Positions 7,359 to 16,700 are shown, counted from the first letter of the stretch. The stretch is DNA of 64,000 nt from an uncultured Opitutales bacterium (GCA_900548185.1 URJJ01000002.1:1-64000), one strand, 5' to 3'. Numbers and translations: made by a program. Notes: generated by a model not told the origin, from the sequence alone.

Positions 7359-9506
7359 ATGGAACAGAAATACCAGGTTGAGGTCAAGGACCTCGGCATC
7401 ACGATATCCACGGGGCTCATCGCCAGGCAGGCTAACGGCTCCGTGACAATAAGCGTCGGGGAAACGACGCTCTTCGTCGCGGCGACCGCCGCCAACTCCG
7501 TCAAGCCCGGGCAGGACTTCTTCCCGCTCACGGTCGATTACCGCGAAAGCTTTTCCGCCGCCGGACGCTTCCCGGGTGGCTACTTCAAGCGCGAAGGCAG
7601 GCCGTCCGAAAAGGAAATCCTGACTTCCCGCCTCTGCGACCGCCCCCTGCGCCCCCTATTCCCCAAGGGCTTCATGAACGAGGTGCAGGTCATCGGCCAG
7701 GTTCTCACCGTGGACATGGAGCACGACCCTGACGTGCTCATGGTTAACGGCGCGTCCGCAGCCATGCTCATTTCCGACATCCCCTGGGCCGGCCCCGTCG
7801 GCTGCGTGAGGATAGGCGAAATCGACGGCGAGTTCGTTGTGAACCCCACCCACGAGCAGATGTACGACTCCACCCTCGACCTCATCTACGTCGGCAACGA
7901 AAAGGAGATGATGATGATAGAAGGCTCCGCCGAGCAATGCCCCGACGAACGCTTCATCGAGGCCCTCGAATTCGCCCAGACGCAGGTCGTGAAAATCATC
8001 GCCGCCCAAAAGGAGCTTGCGGCCCTCTGCGGCAAGCCCAAGCGCGACTTCACCCTCTACACCGTCAAGCCCGAAATCCTCGACATGTGCAGGGAGTACG
8101 TCGGCGGCCGCCTTCTTGAAGCCGTGTTCCAGGACCAGAAGCTCAAGCGCCAGGCCGACGTCGACGCCCTCATGGCGGAGACCGCCGAATTCGTAAAGGG
8201 CAAGGTAGGCGAGGAAAACTTCGACGAAAACCAGATAAAGATGGCCTTCGAGGAGCTTCAGGAAACCGTTTACCGCGGCAACATACTCGACGCCGGAAAG
8301 CGCTGCGACGGCCGCGGCGTAAAGGAAATCCGCCCGCTCAACGCCATGGTGAACGTCCTGCCGCGCGTCCACGGCTCGGCGATATTCTCACGCGGCGAGA
8401 CCCAGGCCCTCGTCATCACGACCCTCGGGACTTCGCGCGACACCCAGGAGCTGGACGGCCTCACCGGCGGCGCGAAGGAAAAGTCCTTCATCCTCCACTA
8501 CAACTTCCCCCCGTACTCTGTCGGCGAAACCGGCCGCTTCGGCTCGCCCGGCCGCCGCGAAATCGGCCATGGCGCGCTCGCGGAGCGCTCCCTCCTGCCG
8601 GTTCTCCCCTCCGAGGACGAATTCCCCTACGCGATACGCGTGGTTTCCGAAATAATGGACTCCAACGGCTCGACCTCCATGGCCTCCGTCTGCGGCGGCT
8701 GCCTGAGCCTCATGGACGCCGGCGTTCCGATTGAAACCCCGGTTGCGGGCATATCCTGCGGTCTCGTGACGCGCTTTGACGAAAGCGGTGCCCTCCAGAA
8801 GCACGTCGTCCTCACCGACATCCTCGGCGCGGAAGACCACTTCGGCGACATGGACTTCAAAATCTGCGGCACCAAAAACGGCATCACCGGCTTCCAGCTC
8901 GACCTCAAAATCAAGGGTCTCGACATGGAAATCGCAAAGGAGGCCATCCGCCAGAACAAGGAGGCCCGCACGAAGATTCTCGGCGTCATGGCCGGCGCGC
9001 TCGCAGAGCCCAACAAGGAGCTCAAGGAGCACGCCCCGCGCATCAAGATAATGCAGATAGACCCCGAAAAAATCGGCATGCTCATCGGCCCCGGAGGCAA
9101 GAACATACGCCGCATAACGGAAGTTTCCGGCGCGCAGATAGACGTGGACGACGACAATCCGGGCAAGGTCCTTATCTTTGCGAAGTCTGCGGCCAGCATG
9201 AACCGTGCGGTTTCCGAAGTCGAGCTTGTGACGGGCGAAATCGAAGTCGGAAAGACCTACAAGGGCATAGTCCGCTCCATAAAGGAATTCGGCGCGTTCG
9301 TCGAATGCCTGCCGGGCAAGGAGGGCCTTGTGCACATATCCGAGCTCGCGGACTTCCGCGTTAATAAGACTGAGGACGTGTGCAAGCTCGGGGACGAGAT
9401 GCTCGTAAAGTGCATAGGCATCGACGACAAGGGCAGGGTGAAGCTTTCGCGCCGCGCCGCCCTCTGCGAGCAGCAGGGCATCCCCTATGAGCAGCGCGCC
9501 CGCTAA
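7359..9506 (+). CDS. pnp: Polyribonucleotide nucleotidyltransferase (PNPase)
   Basis: PNPase degrades RNA 3' to 5' by phosphorolysis and can add tails. The 715 residues follow the family order: first RNase PH domain (ITISTGLIARQANGSV...), helical linker, second RNase PH domain (RVHGSAIFSRGETQALV, with ICGTKNGITGFQLDLKI), KH domain (GMLIGPGGKNIRRI) and S1 domain (KTYKGIVRSIKEFGAFVE...GLVHISELAD). The start at 7359 (MEQKYQVEV) gives typical length. An open frame continues upstream to 7020, but its composition is not PNPase-like and it runs into the rpsO terminator. The 340-nt leader, GC-rich then AT-rich, may carry autoregulatory structure. Confidence 0.98.
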   Translation: MEQKYQVEVKDLGITISTGLIARQANGSVTISVGETTLFVAATAANSVKPGQDFFPLTVDYRESFSAAGRFPGGYFKREGRPSEKEILTSRLCDRPLRPLFPKGFMNEVQVIGQVLTVDMEHDPDVLMVNGASAAMLISDIPWAGPVGCVRIGEIDGEFVVNPTHEQMYDSTLDLIYVGNEKEMMMIEGSAEQCPDERFIEALEFAQTQVVKIIAAQKELAALCGKPKRDFTLYTVKPEILDMCREYVGGRLLEAVFQDQKLKRQADVDALMAETAEFVKGKVGEENFDENQIKMAFEELQETVYRGNILDAGKRCDGRGVKEIRPLNAMVNVLPRVHGSAIFSRGETQALVITTLGTSRDTQELDGLTGGAKEKSFILHYNFPPYSVGETGRFGSPGRREIGHGALAERSLLPVLPSEDEFPYAIRVVSEIMDSNGSTSMASVCGGCLSLMDAGVPIETPVAGISCGLVTRFDESGALQKHVVLTDILGAEDHFGDMDFKICGTKNGITGFQLDLKIKGLDMEIAKEAIRQNKEARTKILGVMAGALAEPNKELKEHAPRIKIMQIDPEKIGMLIGPGGKNIRRITEVSGAQIDVDDDNPGKVLIFAKSAASMNRAVSEVELVTGEIEVGKTYKGIVRSIKEFGAFVECLPGKEGLVHISELADFRVNKTEDVCKLGDEMLVKCIGIDDKGRVKLSRRAALCEQQGIPYEQRAR

Positions 9507-9981
9507 GGGAGGATTTTAGCGGCGGCTTGCATTGCCGCAGCGAATGGCCGCAGGGCCGCGCATAAAGCGCGCGCTTCTGCGGCTTTTTTGCGCCCGGAGC
9601 GGCCGGAATCCGGCTATTTGCTCCCTGCGGCTCTCTTATCCTGAACCGCGCCCGAGCGGCGCCGGGTGGGGCGCATGGGTGCTTGCGGCATTTGCCGTGG
9701 GGCCGGGATTTTCGGCGCGTTTGCATTTGTTTTGGTTTTGAATGGGAGATGGAGCGCAGGGCGGATTTTTATATGAAGCATTGCGCGGAAAGGGAAGCCC
9801 GCTTGCCCTGCCGCGCCGCCTGGTTTTTTGGGCAATTCCAATCTGAGTCATCCCCTTTGTTTTTCCCATTTGTTCCGGACGCTCCGGCCCGTGCCCGCCC
9901 TCCAGAAAAAGCATGTTTTTTTATTGCCATGCGCTGGACGGTGCGGATAAATTCCGGACGCTTAACACAACAGTTTTTTGC
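9507..9981. other. Intergenic region without a recognisable gene
   Basis: These 475 bases between pnp and the DoxX-like gene hold no convincing gene or strong terminator. The right half becomes AT-rich towards the next gene and probably contains its promoter. Confidence 0.5.
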
Positions 9982-10629
9982 ATGAAAAAAATATTAGGCT
10001 GGTTTTTTAAAAACACGCCGCCGCGAATGGACTCCATGGATTTCGCGGTGGCCTTTCTCAGGATTTTTGCGGGGCTTATGATGATTCCCTACGGATGGGG
10101 GAAAATCGAAAGGTACGACGCGCTCCGGGTGGGATTCTTCGGCGACCCCGTGGGGTTGGGGCATGAGCCGAGCCTGATAATTTGCATATTCCAGCAGGTG
10201 TTCTGTTCGGCGATGCTCGTTTTGGGGGTGCAGTCGCGCTTTGCGGCGTTCATGCTTTTTACCAACATGGCAGTCGCCGTAAAGTTCCACTTCTTCGATC
10301 CGTTCTGCGCTGTGAAGGCGCTGCCCATGCTGTTTTTGGGCATCTATGCCTTCCTGGTGGTTTCAGGCGGCGGAAGGTATTCGCTGGACGCCCTCGCATT
10401 CAAAAACCATCCGGCTTCCGGACCGTCATGCGGAAACGTCTCAACCGCCCTGCGGACGGCGCTTATGGGGGCCGCGTTTTTCATGTCGTGGATTCTTTTC
10501 GGCAACCTGTTCGGCCTGGGGGGATGGATTAGCGCGGCGCTTCTTGCAGTGGTCTTTGTGATGTTTCTCATTTCAATTTACGGATTCTGCCCGTTCCGCT
10601 GGGCGATGTCCAAGATGCTCGGGCGGTGA
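9982..10629 (+). CDS. DoxX-like membrane protein with DUF2892-like C-terminus
   Basis: A 215-residue inner-membrane protein. Residues 17-145 form the four-helix DoxX fold (FLRIFAGLMMIPYGWGKIERYD... VFCSAMLVLGVQSRFAAFMLF... LPMLFLGIYAFLVVSGGGRYSLDAL). The C-terminal 60 residues add two helices ending in GFCPFRW, resembling the short DUF2892/YgaP-type membrane domain that ends in GFCP. DoxX proteins are linked to redox and oxidative-stress membrane complexes, but the specific role is unknown. The start at 9982 (MKKILGWFF) is favoured over an upstream Met at 9913 because the coding style begins there. Confidence 0.82.
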   Translation: MKKILGWFFKNTPPRMDSMDFAVAFLRIFAGLMMIPYGWGKIERYDALRVGFFGDPVGLGHEPSLIICIFQQVFCSAMLVLGVQSRFAAFMLFTNMAVAVKFHFFDPFCAVKALPMLFLGIYAFLVVSGGGRYSLDALAFKNHPASGPSCGNVSTALRTALMGAAFFMSWILFGNLFGLGGWISAALLAVVFVMFLISIYGFCPFRWAMSKMLGR

Positions 10630-10651
10630 TTCGGGCATAAAAAAATGAAAG

Positions 10652-10674
10652 GCGGATTTTGGAATGAAATCCGC
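10652..10674. other. Perfect 8-bp inverted repeat after the DoxX-like gene
   Basis: GCGGATTT and AAATCCGC surround a 7-nt loop 23 bp past the stop. There is no T tract, so it is a poor intrinsic terminator, but it could protect the mRNA end. The rest of 10630..10928 shows no gene. Confidence 0.5.
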
Positions 10675-10928
10675 TTGTGCGAAATAAGGGCTTATAAAAA
10701 ACGCGGCCCGTTTCATTCCCCTGCGGAATTTCCGGCAAAATCCTCAAGAAGGGCGGCTTCCGCTCCCGGCGGCTTTTCCCGCCTCGCAGCCAGCGCCGCC
10801 CAAGAAAAATTTGAGCGCGAGGACAAAAAACGTCCCGCGCTTCCGTTTTATCCGCGCCAATGGGGCCGGGCGAAATCCTGCCCGCGCCCCTTTTTTGCGC
10901 CCCGCGCGGTCGGGCAGGGCGGCCGCAG

Positions 10929-12149
10929 CTAGGAGAATATTTCTACTATCGAGCGCATTTTGCCTATGAAAAACTCGACTTCCTCCATGGTGTTATAGAA
11001 CGCGAACGAGGCCCTGCACGAACCTTGCAGCCCGAGGGAATTCATGAGGGGTTCCGCGCAGTGGTGGCCGGAGCGCACCGCGATTCCTGCGGCGTCGAGC
11101 ATTGTGGAAATGTCGTTGGGGTGGATGTTTTCCACCGCGAAGGAAACGAGCGGAACCCTGCGGGGCGCCGCGCCCAGTATCCTAACCCCCCTTATCTTTG
11201 AAAGCCCCTCAAGGGCTGCGGACAGGAGGGCCTGCTCGTGCCTTTCCGCAGCCTTGCGGTCGATTTGCGACATGTACTCCAGGGCCTTCGCAAACCCTAT
11301 TGCGCCCGCTATGTTCGGGGTGCCGGCCTCGAAACGCTCCGGCGCGGGGCGGAAGGTCGTCCCCTGCCACGAGACGTTTTCTATCATGTCCCCCCCTCCC
11401 ATCCACGGGGGCATTCTGTCAAGCAGGCTCTTTCTTGCAATCAGGGCGCCGGAACCGGTCGGGCCGAAGCACTTGTGGGCCGAAACCGACATGAAGTCGC
11501 AGTCCGCCGCTTGCAGGCTGTCGAGAAAGTGGGGGGCCGACTGGGCGCAGTCGAGCGAAACGAGGGCGCCTGCGCCGCGGGCTATCTTTGAAATCTCAGC
11601 AACGTCGTTTATTGTGCCGAGGACGTTGGAGGCGTGGGCGACGGACACGATTTTCGTGCGCTCGGTTACAAGCGAGGCGAAATTTTCCATGTCGAGCGAA
11701 CCGTCGGGCAGGACGGCCGCGACCTTTATTTGCGCCCCGGTTCTCATGGCGCACATCTGCCACGGGACGATGTTTGCGTGGTGCTCCATCTGGGTGAGCA
11801 CTATCTCGTCGCCGGGCCTGAGGAATTCCCCGCCCCAGCAGGAGGCTACGATGTTGAGGGATTCCGTGGCGCCCCTTGTGAACACGCATGCGAAGTCCCC
11901 GGGGGCCGAGAAGAATCCGGCGACGGTCGCGCGGGCGTTTTCAAATGCGGTCGTGGCCCGGCGGCTCAGCTCGTGGGCGCTGCGGTGTATGTTGGAGTAG
12001 TCGCGCGAGTAGAAGGCGGCCTCGGCGTCTATCACGCACTTCGGCTTCTGCGCGCTTGCGGCGTTGTCGAAATAGACGAGCTTTCCCCCCTCCGTGTTCT
12101 GGGCGAGGGCGGGAAAGTCCGCGCGGACTTTTTCCACGTCAAAATTCAT
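10929..12149 (-). CDS. sufS: Cysteine desulfurase SufS (class V aminotransferase)
   Basis: SufS takes sulfur from cysteine for iron-sulfur cluster assembly. The 406 residues are typical of the group II desulfurases. The PLP lysine is K226 in SVSAHKCFGP, H123/H124 sit in MEHHANIVPW, and the catalytic cysteine C364 lies in RSGHHCAEP, the SufS-type motif. The N-terminus YFDNAASAQKP binds the PLP phosphate. No other suf gene is adjacent; the neighbours are an unrelated lipoprotein gene upstream and a convergent DoxX-like gene. Confidence 0.95.
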   Translation of the reverse strand: MNFDVEKVRADFPALAQNTEGGKLVYFDNAASAQKPKCVIDAEAAFYSRDYSNIHRSAHELSRRATTAFENARATVAGFFSAPGDFACVFTRGATESLNIVASCWGGEFLRPGDEIVLTQMEHHANIVPWQMCAMRTGAQIKVAAVLPDGSLDMENFASLVTERTKIVSVAHASNVLGTINDVAEISKIARGAGALVSLDCAQSAPHFLDSLQAADCDFMSVSAHKCFGPTGSGALIARKSLLDRMPPWMGGGDMIENVSWQGTTFRPAPERFEAGTPNIAGAIGFAKALEYMSQIDRKAAERHEQALLSAALEGLSKIRGVRILGAAPRRVPLVSFAVENIHPNDISTMLDAAGIAVRSGHHCAEPLMNSLGLQGSCRASFAFYNTMEEVEFFIGKMRSIVEIFS

Positions 12150-12266
12150 ATTGCAAAACTAGGGCCTTTCATGGGCGGGCGTCGAGCTTTTATCGCGGGG
12201 AAACGCCGGCGGGTGGGACGCCCGTCGTGCCGGCGGGCGGCGCGGCTCCCGAATGCCGCGCGGGCC

Positions 12267-12812
12267 TCACAGGCTGAGGTCCGCCCTCTCTCCGGGCTGC
12301 GGGGGGAAGTCTCTCAGGCAGCCGTCCACCTGGCTTTTGATTCTGGCCGCCCCGAATGTCTCCCTCGTCGTCTTTATCGGCGAATACCCGCGCCAGGCTA
12401 TGCCTTCCGTTCCGGGCAGGGCCGCCCTTATTTCCATTGTCGCGTAGGCGCCCTGGGAGGATGTGCCTATCTCCCCGGGCCTCGGGGTCTCGGGGGATGG
12501 GGGAACCTGGGAGGGGTAGTTGAAGTTCCACTCGGTGAAGGCGGGAGTCAGCTCGAACTGCGCGTCGTTCCTATCCGCGACCCTCTCGAAGCCGCGCCTT
12601 GAGAGGTTTGCCTCTATGTCGGAGCCTACCATGGCGTCTATTTGCGCGCGCCCTCCCGAAAATTTGAAAACGTAGTCCCCGCCTTCTGCGGGATTTATGA
12701 AGTATCTGGTGAGGCCATTGAATGAGGCCCCGTCCTTCATCGTGTGTATCGGCGAGCAGGCCGATAAAAATGCGGCCGCCGCCAGGAGAAGCGGAAAGAG
12801 AAATTTTTTCAT
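12267..12812 (-). CDS. Putative DUF4136-like lipoprotein
   Basis: A 181-residue predicted lipoprotein with a signal peptide and lipobox LSAC (C19). The body contains a central block AQIDAMVGSDIEANLSRRGFERV...DAQFELTPAF, then a 'GAYATMEIRAAL' strand and IKSQVDGCLRDFPP near the end. This is the layout of DUF4136 envelope lipoproteins (insoluble-substrate lipoprotein fold, function unknown). It reads away from sixA and towards sufS, 117 bp upstream of the latter. Assignment to DUF4136 is by pattern only. Confidence 0.72.
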   Translation of the reverse strand: MKKFLFPLLLAAAAFLSACSPIHTMKDGASFNGLTRYFINPAEGGDYVFKFSGGRAQIDAMVGSDIEANLSRRGFERVADRNDAQFELTPAFTEWNFNYPSQVPPSPETPRPGEIGTSSQGAYATMEIRAALPGTEGIAWRGYSPIKTTRETFGAARIKSQVDGCLRDFPPQPGERADLSL

Positions 12813-12953
12813 GCGGAAAATTTATCGGCTTTTTTGCGTGGATGGCAAGCGTTTTGCTCCGCGCGCGGCGGGGGGCGGGGACCTCCCTGCGGAGCATTTT
12901 TTTGCAGAAAATGTTCGCCATCGCCCCCCGCATTCCCCTATAAGGGGTTTTTA

Positions 12954-13439
12954 ATGAGACTTTTCCTTTTACGCCACGCCATCGCAAAAAACGGAGTCCC
13001 CGACGAGGCAAGGCCGCTCAGCCGGTCGGGATGCGGGCAGGTGGAGCGGCTTTGCTCCCTGATAAACTCCGGCATGTTTTCGGGCGTGGCCCAGATATGG
13101 CACAGCCCGTTTGCCAGGGCCGCAGAAACTGCAAGGCTCTTCAAGGAAAGCGCCGGGATAGCGTCGCCGCTTGTCGAATTCAAAAATATGCGCCCGTCGG
13201 ACGACCCGCGGGAAATGGCGCGGGCGGTGGCTTCCATATGCGTGTTCGGCGGGGACCTGATGATTGTGGGGCACAACCCGCATTTGGAGGGGCTCGCCGA
13301 CATTCTGCTGGGCGGGGCGGCGGTTTACTTTTCAAACTGCGCCCTGGCCTGCTTTGAGCTTGAGGAGATGCCCAATATTGAAAACGAGACGGGCTCGTGG
13401 TCGCTGTCGTTTTTGCTCTCCCCGAACGAGCTTTGCTGA
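12954..13439 (+). CDS. sixA: SixA-type phosphohistidine phosphatase
   Basis: A 161-residue histidine phosphatase of the phosphoglycerate-mutase-like superfamily. The catalytic LRHAIA motif (H8), the SPFARAAETA helix with a conserved Arg, and the second histidine in VGHNPHLEG are all present. SixA proteins dephosphorylate phosphohistidine in Hpt domains or PTS proteins. The start at 12954 is the Met directly before the RHG-like motif; the longer frame from 12834 has no family sequence. It is divergent from the lipoprotein gene. Confidence 0.88.
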   Translation: MRLFLLRHAIAKNGVPDEARPLSRSGCGQVERLCSLINSGMFSGVAQIWHSPFARAAETARLFKESAGIASPLVEFKNMRPSDDPREMARAVASICVFGGDLMIVGHNPHLEGLADILLGGAAVYFSNCALACFELEEMPNIENETGSWSLSFLLSPNELC

Positions 13440-13460
13440 AGCCGTGAAATTCTCTGCGGC

Positions 13461-13486
13461 GCGCGGGTTTTGCCCGCGCTTTTTTT
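13461..13486 (+). terminator. Intrinsic terminator after sixA
   Basis: A 7-bp stem GCGCGGG/CCCGCGC with a TTTTG loop is followed by seven T, 22 bp after the stop. Confidence 0.9.
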
Positions 13487-14021
13487 GCGTTTTCGCAGGC
13501 GGGGGAAGGCCGCGTTTACCAGGCGCGCAGAGCCTCTTTTTGTGCGGAGGGGCCGGATTTTGGGAGCGGGCAGGCTGCCCGGGGCTAGTCTTTTTGCGGG
13601 GGAAGCTGAAGGGGGGCGGATGATTTGAAAGACGGGGCGGAGCTTTTGAATGAAATCCGCATTCCTTGCGCAAAGGTTCGGGCTGCCTTTTAGCGGGATT
13701 GAAAAGCGCGCGCCGGGGAAGGTTGAAAATCCGAATCGGTGAGCCCGTCCTGTGCGCGCCGGTGCGGGGGCTGTCATGGCCGGTTTTGCCGGGCGCAATT
13801 TCGGCGCGGGCGCCTGCTTTTCTCCGGTTTTATATTTCAAATTTTGTTTGACCCCGCAGGCGGGGGGATTTACACTTTTTTTAACATCAAAATCTCCGGC
13901 GTGCCGGGGTCGCCGCCGCATCTCTAAACGGGTCTGCGCGCTGCCCGGCTTTGCCGTCCGGCCTGGGGCCGGGCCGGTTTCCCCGGGATTTGCACGGTGA
14001 ATCTTTCCAACTAAAATCCAT
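13487..14021. other. Intergenic region without a recognisable gene
   Basis: About 535 bases between sixA and the esterase gene. Open frames here are short, overlapping and without family motifs. The segment around 13825..13885 is AT-rich and could carry the esterase promoter. No RNA gene was recognised. Confidence 0.45.
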
Positions 14022-14978
14022 ATGAAAAACTTATTGAAAGTCCTGCTTTCGGCGGCCGCATGCGCGGCCCTCCCGCTCGGTGCGCTTTTTGGCGAGACCT
14101 TTGTTTCGGATTCCCCCCGCCCTATTGACCTTTCAAAATTCCGTCAGGGCGGAATCTATGAAAACCTGATAACGAATTTCGGGATTCCATACAAGACGGC
14201 CGACGACGAAATACTGCGTTTCGACATATCCTATCCGAAAGGCCCCGTGCCCGAGGGCGGCTTCCCCCTGGCGGTGTACATACACGGCGGCGCGTGGGTC
14301 GGGGGCGAGAGGTTTTCCGGCTACGGGTACTTCAACGACGAGATAAGGCACTACAATTCAAAGGGCATCGCCGTCGCCTCTGTGACGTACCGGTTCGCGC
14401 GTGGCTCCAACCCGGCGCGCGGCATGGACGTGTGCGTTGCCGACTGCATGGACGCCCTGCGCTTCATGACAAAGCACGCGCGCACGCTCATGATAAACCC
14501 GAAAAAAATCGGCGTTTACGGGCATTCCGCCGGCGGCCACCTGGCTTTCATGGCCGCGCTTGCAGACCAGTCGCTCTTCCCCGGAGACCCCTCCCTGGAG
14601 GGCGTGAAATATGAAATAGCCTGCGCCGTCCCCCAGTCGGGGCCCGTGGCGTTCACGAGGATACAGCCCGTAAATCCCGGCCTCTACAAGGTGCTGTTCG
14701 GCGGCCGAGGCGACGCCTTCAAGGAAATGCTTAGCCCGCTCAACTACATGGGCAAAAAATGCCCCCCAATGCTCATCCTCCAGGGGGACCGCGACGACCT
14801 CGTGCCCGTCGAGGGTGCGCGGGAGATATACGAAAAGGGCAGGGCGGCCGGGGCGCCCGTCGAACTCGTCGTTTCCGAGAACGCCCGCCACTCTTTTGAG
14901 GACGCGAAAAATCCGGATAACGACCGGCTTGCCGACATACGCCGCGCGTTTTTTGTGAGGCATCTGGCGGGAGAGTAG
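14022..14978 (+). CDS. Secreted alpha/beta-hydrolase (esterase, HGG family)
   Basis: A 318-residue exported esterase or lipase-like hydrolase. Residues 1-24 are a signal peptide. The oxyanion motif HGGAW is at 88-92, the nucleophile elbow GHSAGG gives S169, the acid is D258 in GDRDDLVP, and the base is H290 in ARHSF. This matches the family that includes feruloyl and acetyl-xylan esterases and carbohydrate deacetylases; the substrate cannot be read from sequence. It stands alone, 540 bp after the sixA terminator. Given the glycosidases elsewhere in the window, removal of acyl groups from glycans is a reasonable guess. Confidence 0.88.
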   Translation: MKNLLKVLLSAAACAALPLGALFGETFVSDSPRPIDLSKFRQGGIYENLITNFGIPYKTADDEILRFDISYPKGPVPEGGFPLAVYIHGGAWVGGERFSGYGYFNDEIRHYNSKGIAVASVTYRFARGSNPARGMDVCVADCMDALRFMTKHARTLMINPKKIGVYGHSAGGHLAFMAALADQSLFPGDPSLEGVKYEIACAVPQSGPVAFTRIQPVNPGLYKVLFGGRGDAFKEMLSPLNYMGKKCPPMLILQGDRDDLVPVEGAREIYEKGRAAGAPVELVVSENARHSFEDAKNPDNDRLADIRRAFFVRHLAGE

Positions 14979-15146
14979 CTGCGGGAGCCCGTGCGCCCTG
15001 CGGCCCCGGAGGGCTTTGCCTTCCGGGGGAGGGATTTTTTCTGCCGGGTTTTCGCCTGCGGGGCGATGCTGAAAGGGAGTGATGTACCTGCAAATGAAAT
15101 TTGCTTGCCTCTCCGGCTTCCAGGGCATTTTATCTGCATTAAAACA

Positions 15147-15626
15147 ATGAAACGCCGTACGACATACTCCAGGGAAGACGCGCTGGGCGAGCTGCGCGAA
15201 TTGGGGGAGCTCCTTCACCGTCTTAAGGAGACCAACGATGAGGTTTTGCGCAGGTTCAAGGCCCTGGAGCACAAGGTAAAGAGAGCCGGCGCGCGCGGCG
15301 TGTTCGGCGGCCCCAAGCCGGAGGAGTACCGCCACCTCGACCAGTCGTCGACGATTGGCAGCGTGGCCATGGCGTATATCGAATTTTGCAGGGAGGCGCG
15401 CTCGTACCACAAGCATACGGTCAACAATTATTCGAGCTGCCTGTCATCGGTAGGCGCGCTTTCCAACGAAAAGATAGGGATAGGCGCGGAGGAGTTCATG
15501 AAGCTTTTCAACCGGGCGACTGCGGGCATAAATCCAAACACCAGAAAGACCCGGCTGTCGGTATTCAGGGGGCTTTTTATTTGGGCTGCGGAAAACGGGA
15601 TAATAAGCTCCGTCCCGAAAATCTGA
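15147..15626 (+). CDS. Orphan integrase-type core-binding domain protein
   Basis: A 159-residue protein. Residues 8-45 are a charged coiled-coil (ELRELGELLHRLKETNDEV). Residues 68-155 look like the SAM-like N-terminal core-binding domain of tyrosine recombinases: TIGSVAMAYIEF, HTVNNYSSCLSSV, NPNTRKTRLSVFRGLFIWAAENGII. The stop follows directly, and no R-H-R-Y catalytic domain was found in the 500 bp downstream in any frame. It may be a decayed integrase or a stand-alone DNA-binding protein. The start at 15147 (MKRRTTYS) begins the coherent protein; the upstream frame to 14991 is unrelated. Confidence 0.65.
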   Translation: MKRRTTYSREDALGELRELGELLHRLKETNDEVLRRFKALEHKVKRAGARGVFGGPKPEEYRHLDQSSTIGSVAMAYIEFCREARSYHKHTVNNYSSCLSSVGALSNEKIGIGAEEFMKLFNRATAGINPNTRKTRLSVFRGLFIWAAENGIISSVPKI

Positions 15627-15658
15627 CGCGGCTTTCCCGCGCCGTTTGTGCGGGGGTG

Positions 15659-16060
15659 TCAGGGGCGTTCGGCCATTTTGCTTATGGTGGCCCCGATTTC
15701 ATTTTCAAGGCACATGTAAAAGCGCCTGCATACGCGGCTGGGATAGGAGACGATGTAGTAGCGGTTCGCGCCGCCTGCCAGGTGCCTGCTTATGGTGACG
15801 GGAGCCCCGGTTATTCTTGAAAATGCCGCAAGGCCCGACTTCAGGGCCTTCTCTTTGTCGGACGCGGCCCGGAAGTCTTCGATTCTTGTGCAGAGCCTGT
15901 CGTGGCGGGCGCATTCGTCCATGACGGGCGCGCCAATTTTTGTGAACTTGTCATGAAGTTTAGGCATTACGCTCACGAGATAGTCAACGCACTTTGCTCT
16001 CAGCGGGGCGGACCTGCGCCCGGCTGCCTTTTCGGCTGGGTTTTCAGCGTTCCTTTTCAT
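15659..16060 (-). CDS. Hypothetical basic protein
   Basis: A 133-residue protein not recognised. It starts with a basic segment (MKRNAENPAEKAAGRRS), has a central helical part (KCVDYLVSVMPKLHDKFTKI...IEDFRAASDKEKALKSGLAAF) and a C-terminal beta-like part with paired aromatics (GGANRYYIVSYPSRVCRRFYMCLENEIGATI). No signal peptide or membrane segment. It converges on the orphan core-binding-domain gene and is divergent from the ribbon-helix-helix gene. The three form a small accessory patch between housekeeping genes. Confidence 0.5.
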   Translation of the reverse strand: MKRNAENPAEKAAGRRSAPLRAKCVDYLVSVMPKLHDKFTKIGAPVMDECARHDRLCTRIEDFRAASDKEKALKSGLAAFSRITGAPVTISRHLAGGANRYYIVSYPSRVCRRFYMCLENEIGATISKMAERP

Positions 16061-16318
16061 TTCTTGTTATGGTGGTCTTTTGTAAAATCCAGTCAATAAA
16101 TATTTCCGTTCATACATTAACTATCCTTGTATTAAGGGAATTATGATTGGGGATTTTGAATGAAATATAACCTTATTGTTGTTATGATGAATATTTATAG
16201 GTTATTTTATCTTGACCGGCGCGGCGGGCGGGGCTAGGCAATATTTTTGATATGCGTTCCCAGGCGGACAGCATATCGTGCCAAAATTTAATCAACCCCC
16301 AAAGGAAAGGCCGCAGCG

Positions 16319-16522
16319 ATGCCGCGCAAACCGGGACATACAAAGAAAACTACCATGATATCCGTGAGCCTCCCCGCAGAACTCGTAAAGGCGGTGGACA
16401 GAATGGCCGAAAGCGAAAACCGAAACAGGAGCAACTTCATCGCAAACGCCCTTTGCCGTCTGGCCCGGGATTTCGCCCGTTCGGAGGGGCGCGGTTCCGG
16501 ACCGGGCTCCGGCTGCGCCTAG
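16319..16522 (+). CDS. Ribbon-helix-helix DNA-binding protein
   Basis: A 67-residue CopG/Arc-type protein. The strand TMISVSLPAELVKAVDRMA followed by two helices (NRNRSNFIANALCRLARDFARS) is the standard ribbon-helix-helix pattern, with a Gly/Ser-rich tail. A strong ribosome site (AAGGAAAGG) precedes the ATG. Such proteins are dimeric repressors, often antitoxins or plasmid copy regulators, but no toxin gene is adjacent. The upstream 250 bases are AT-rich compared with the surroundings. Target unknown. Confidence 0.72.
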   Translation: MPRKPGHTKKTTMISVSLPAELVKAVDRMAESENRNRSNFIANALCRLARDFARSEGRGSGPGSGCA

Positions 16523-16700
16523 GGCTGCGCGCTGCGGCCGGTCCCCGCGCCGGCATGGCGGCCCTCCGGGCGGAGCGCCCGCCGCCCGAAACCGCTGCAT
16601 GGGCGCGGCTCCGGAGGGTTCCGGAGGGGGAATTTGCGGGACGCGCTTCCCGCGACCGGGCCTTTGGCGTTTTTTTTTGTTGAACTTTGAAAACCGAACG

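Noticed and set aside
7656..9335. Long open frames antisense to pnp (238 and 315 codons)
   Set aside because: Shadows of the strongly biased pnp codons, with no ribosome site or family sequence.
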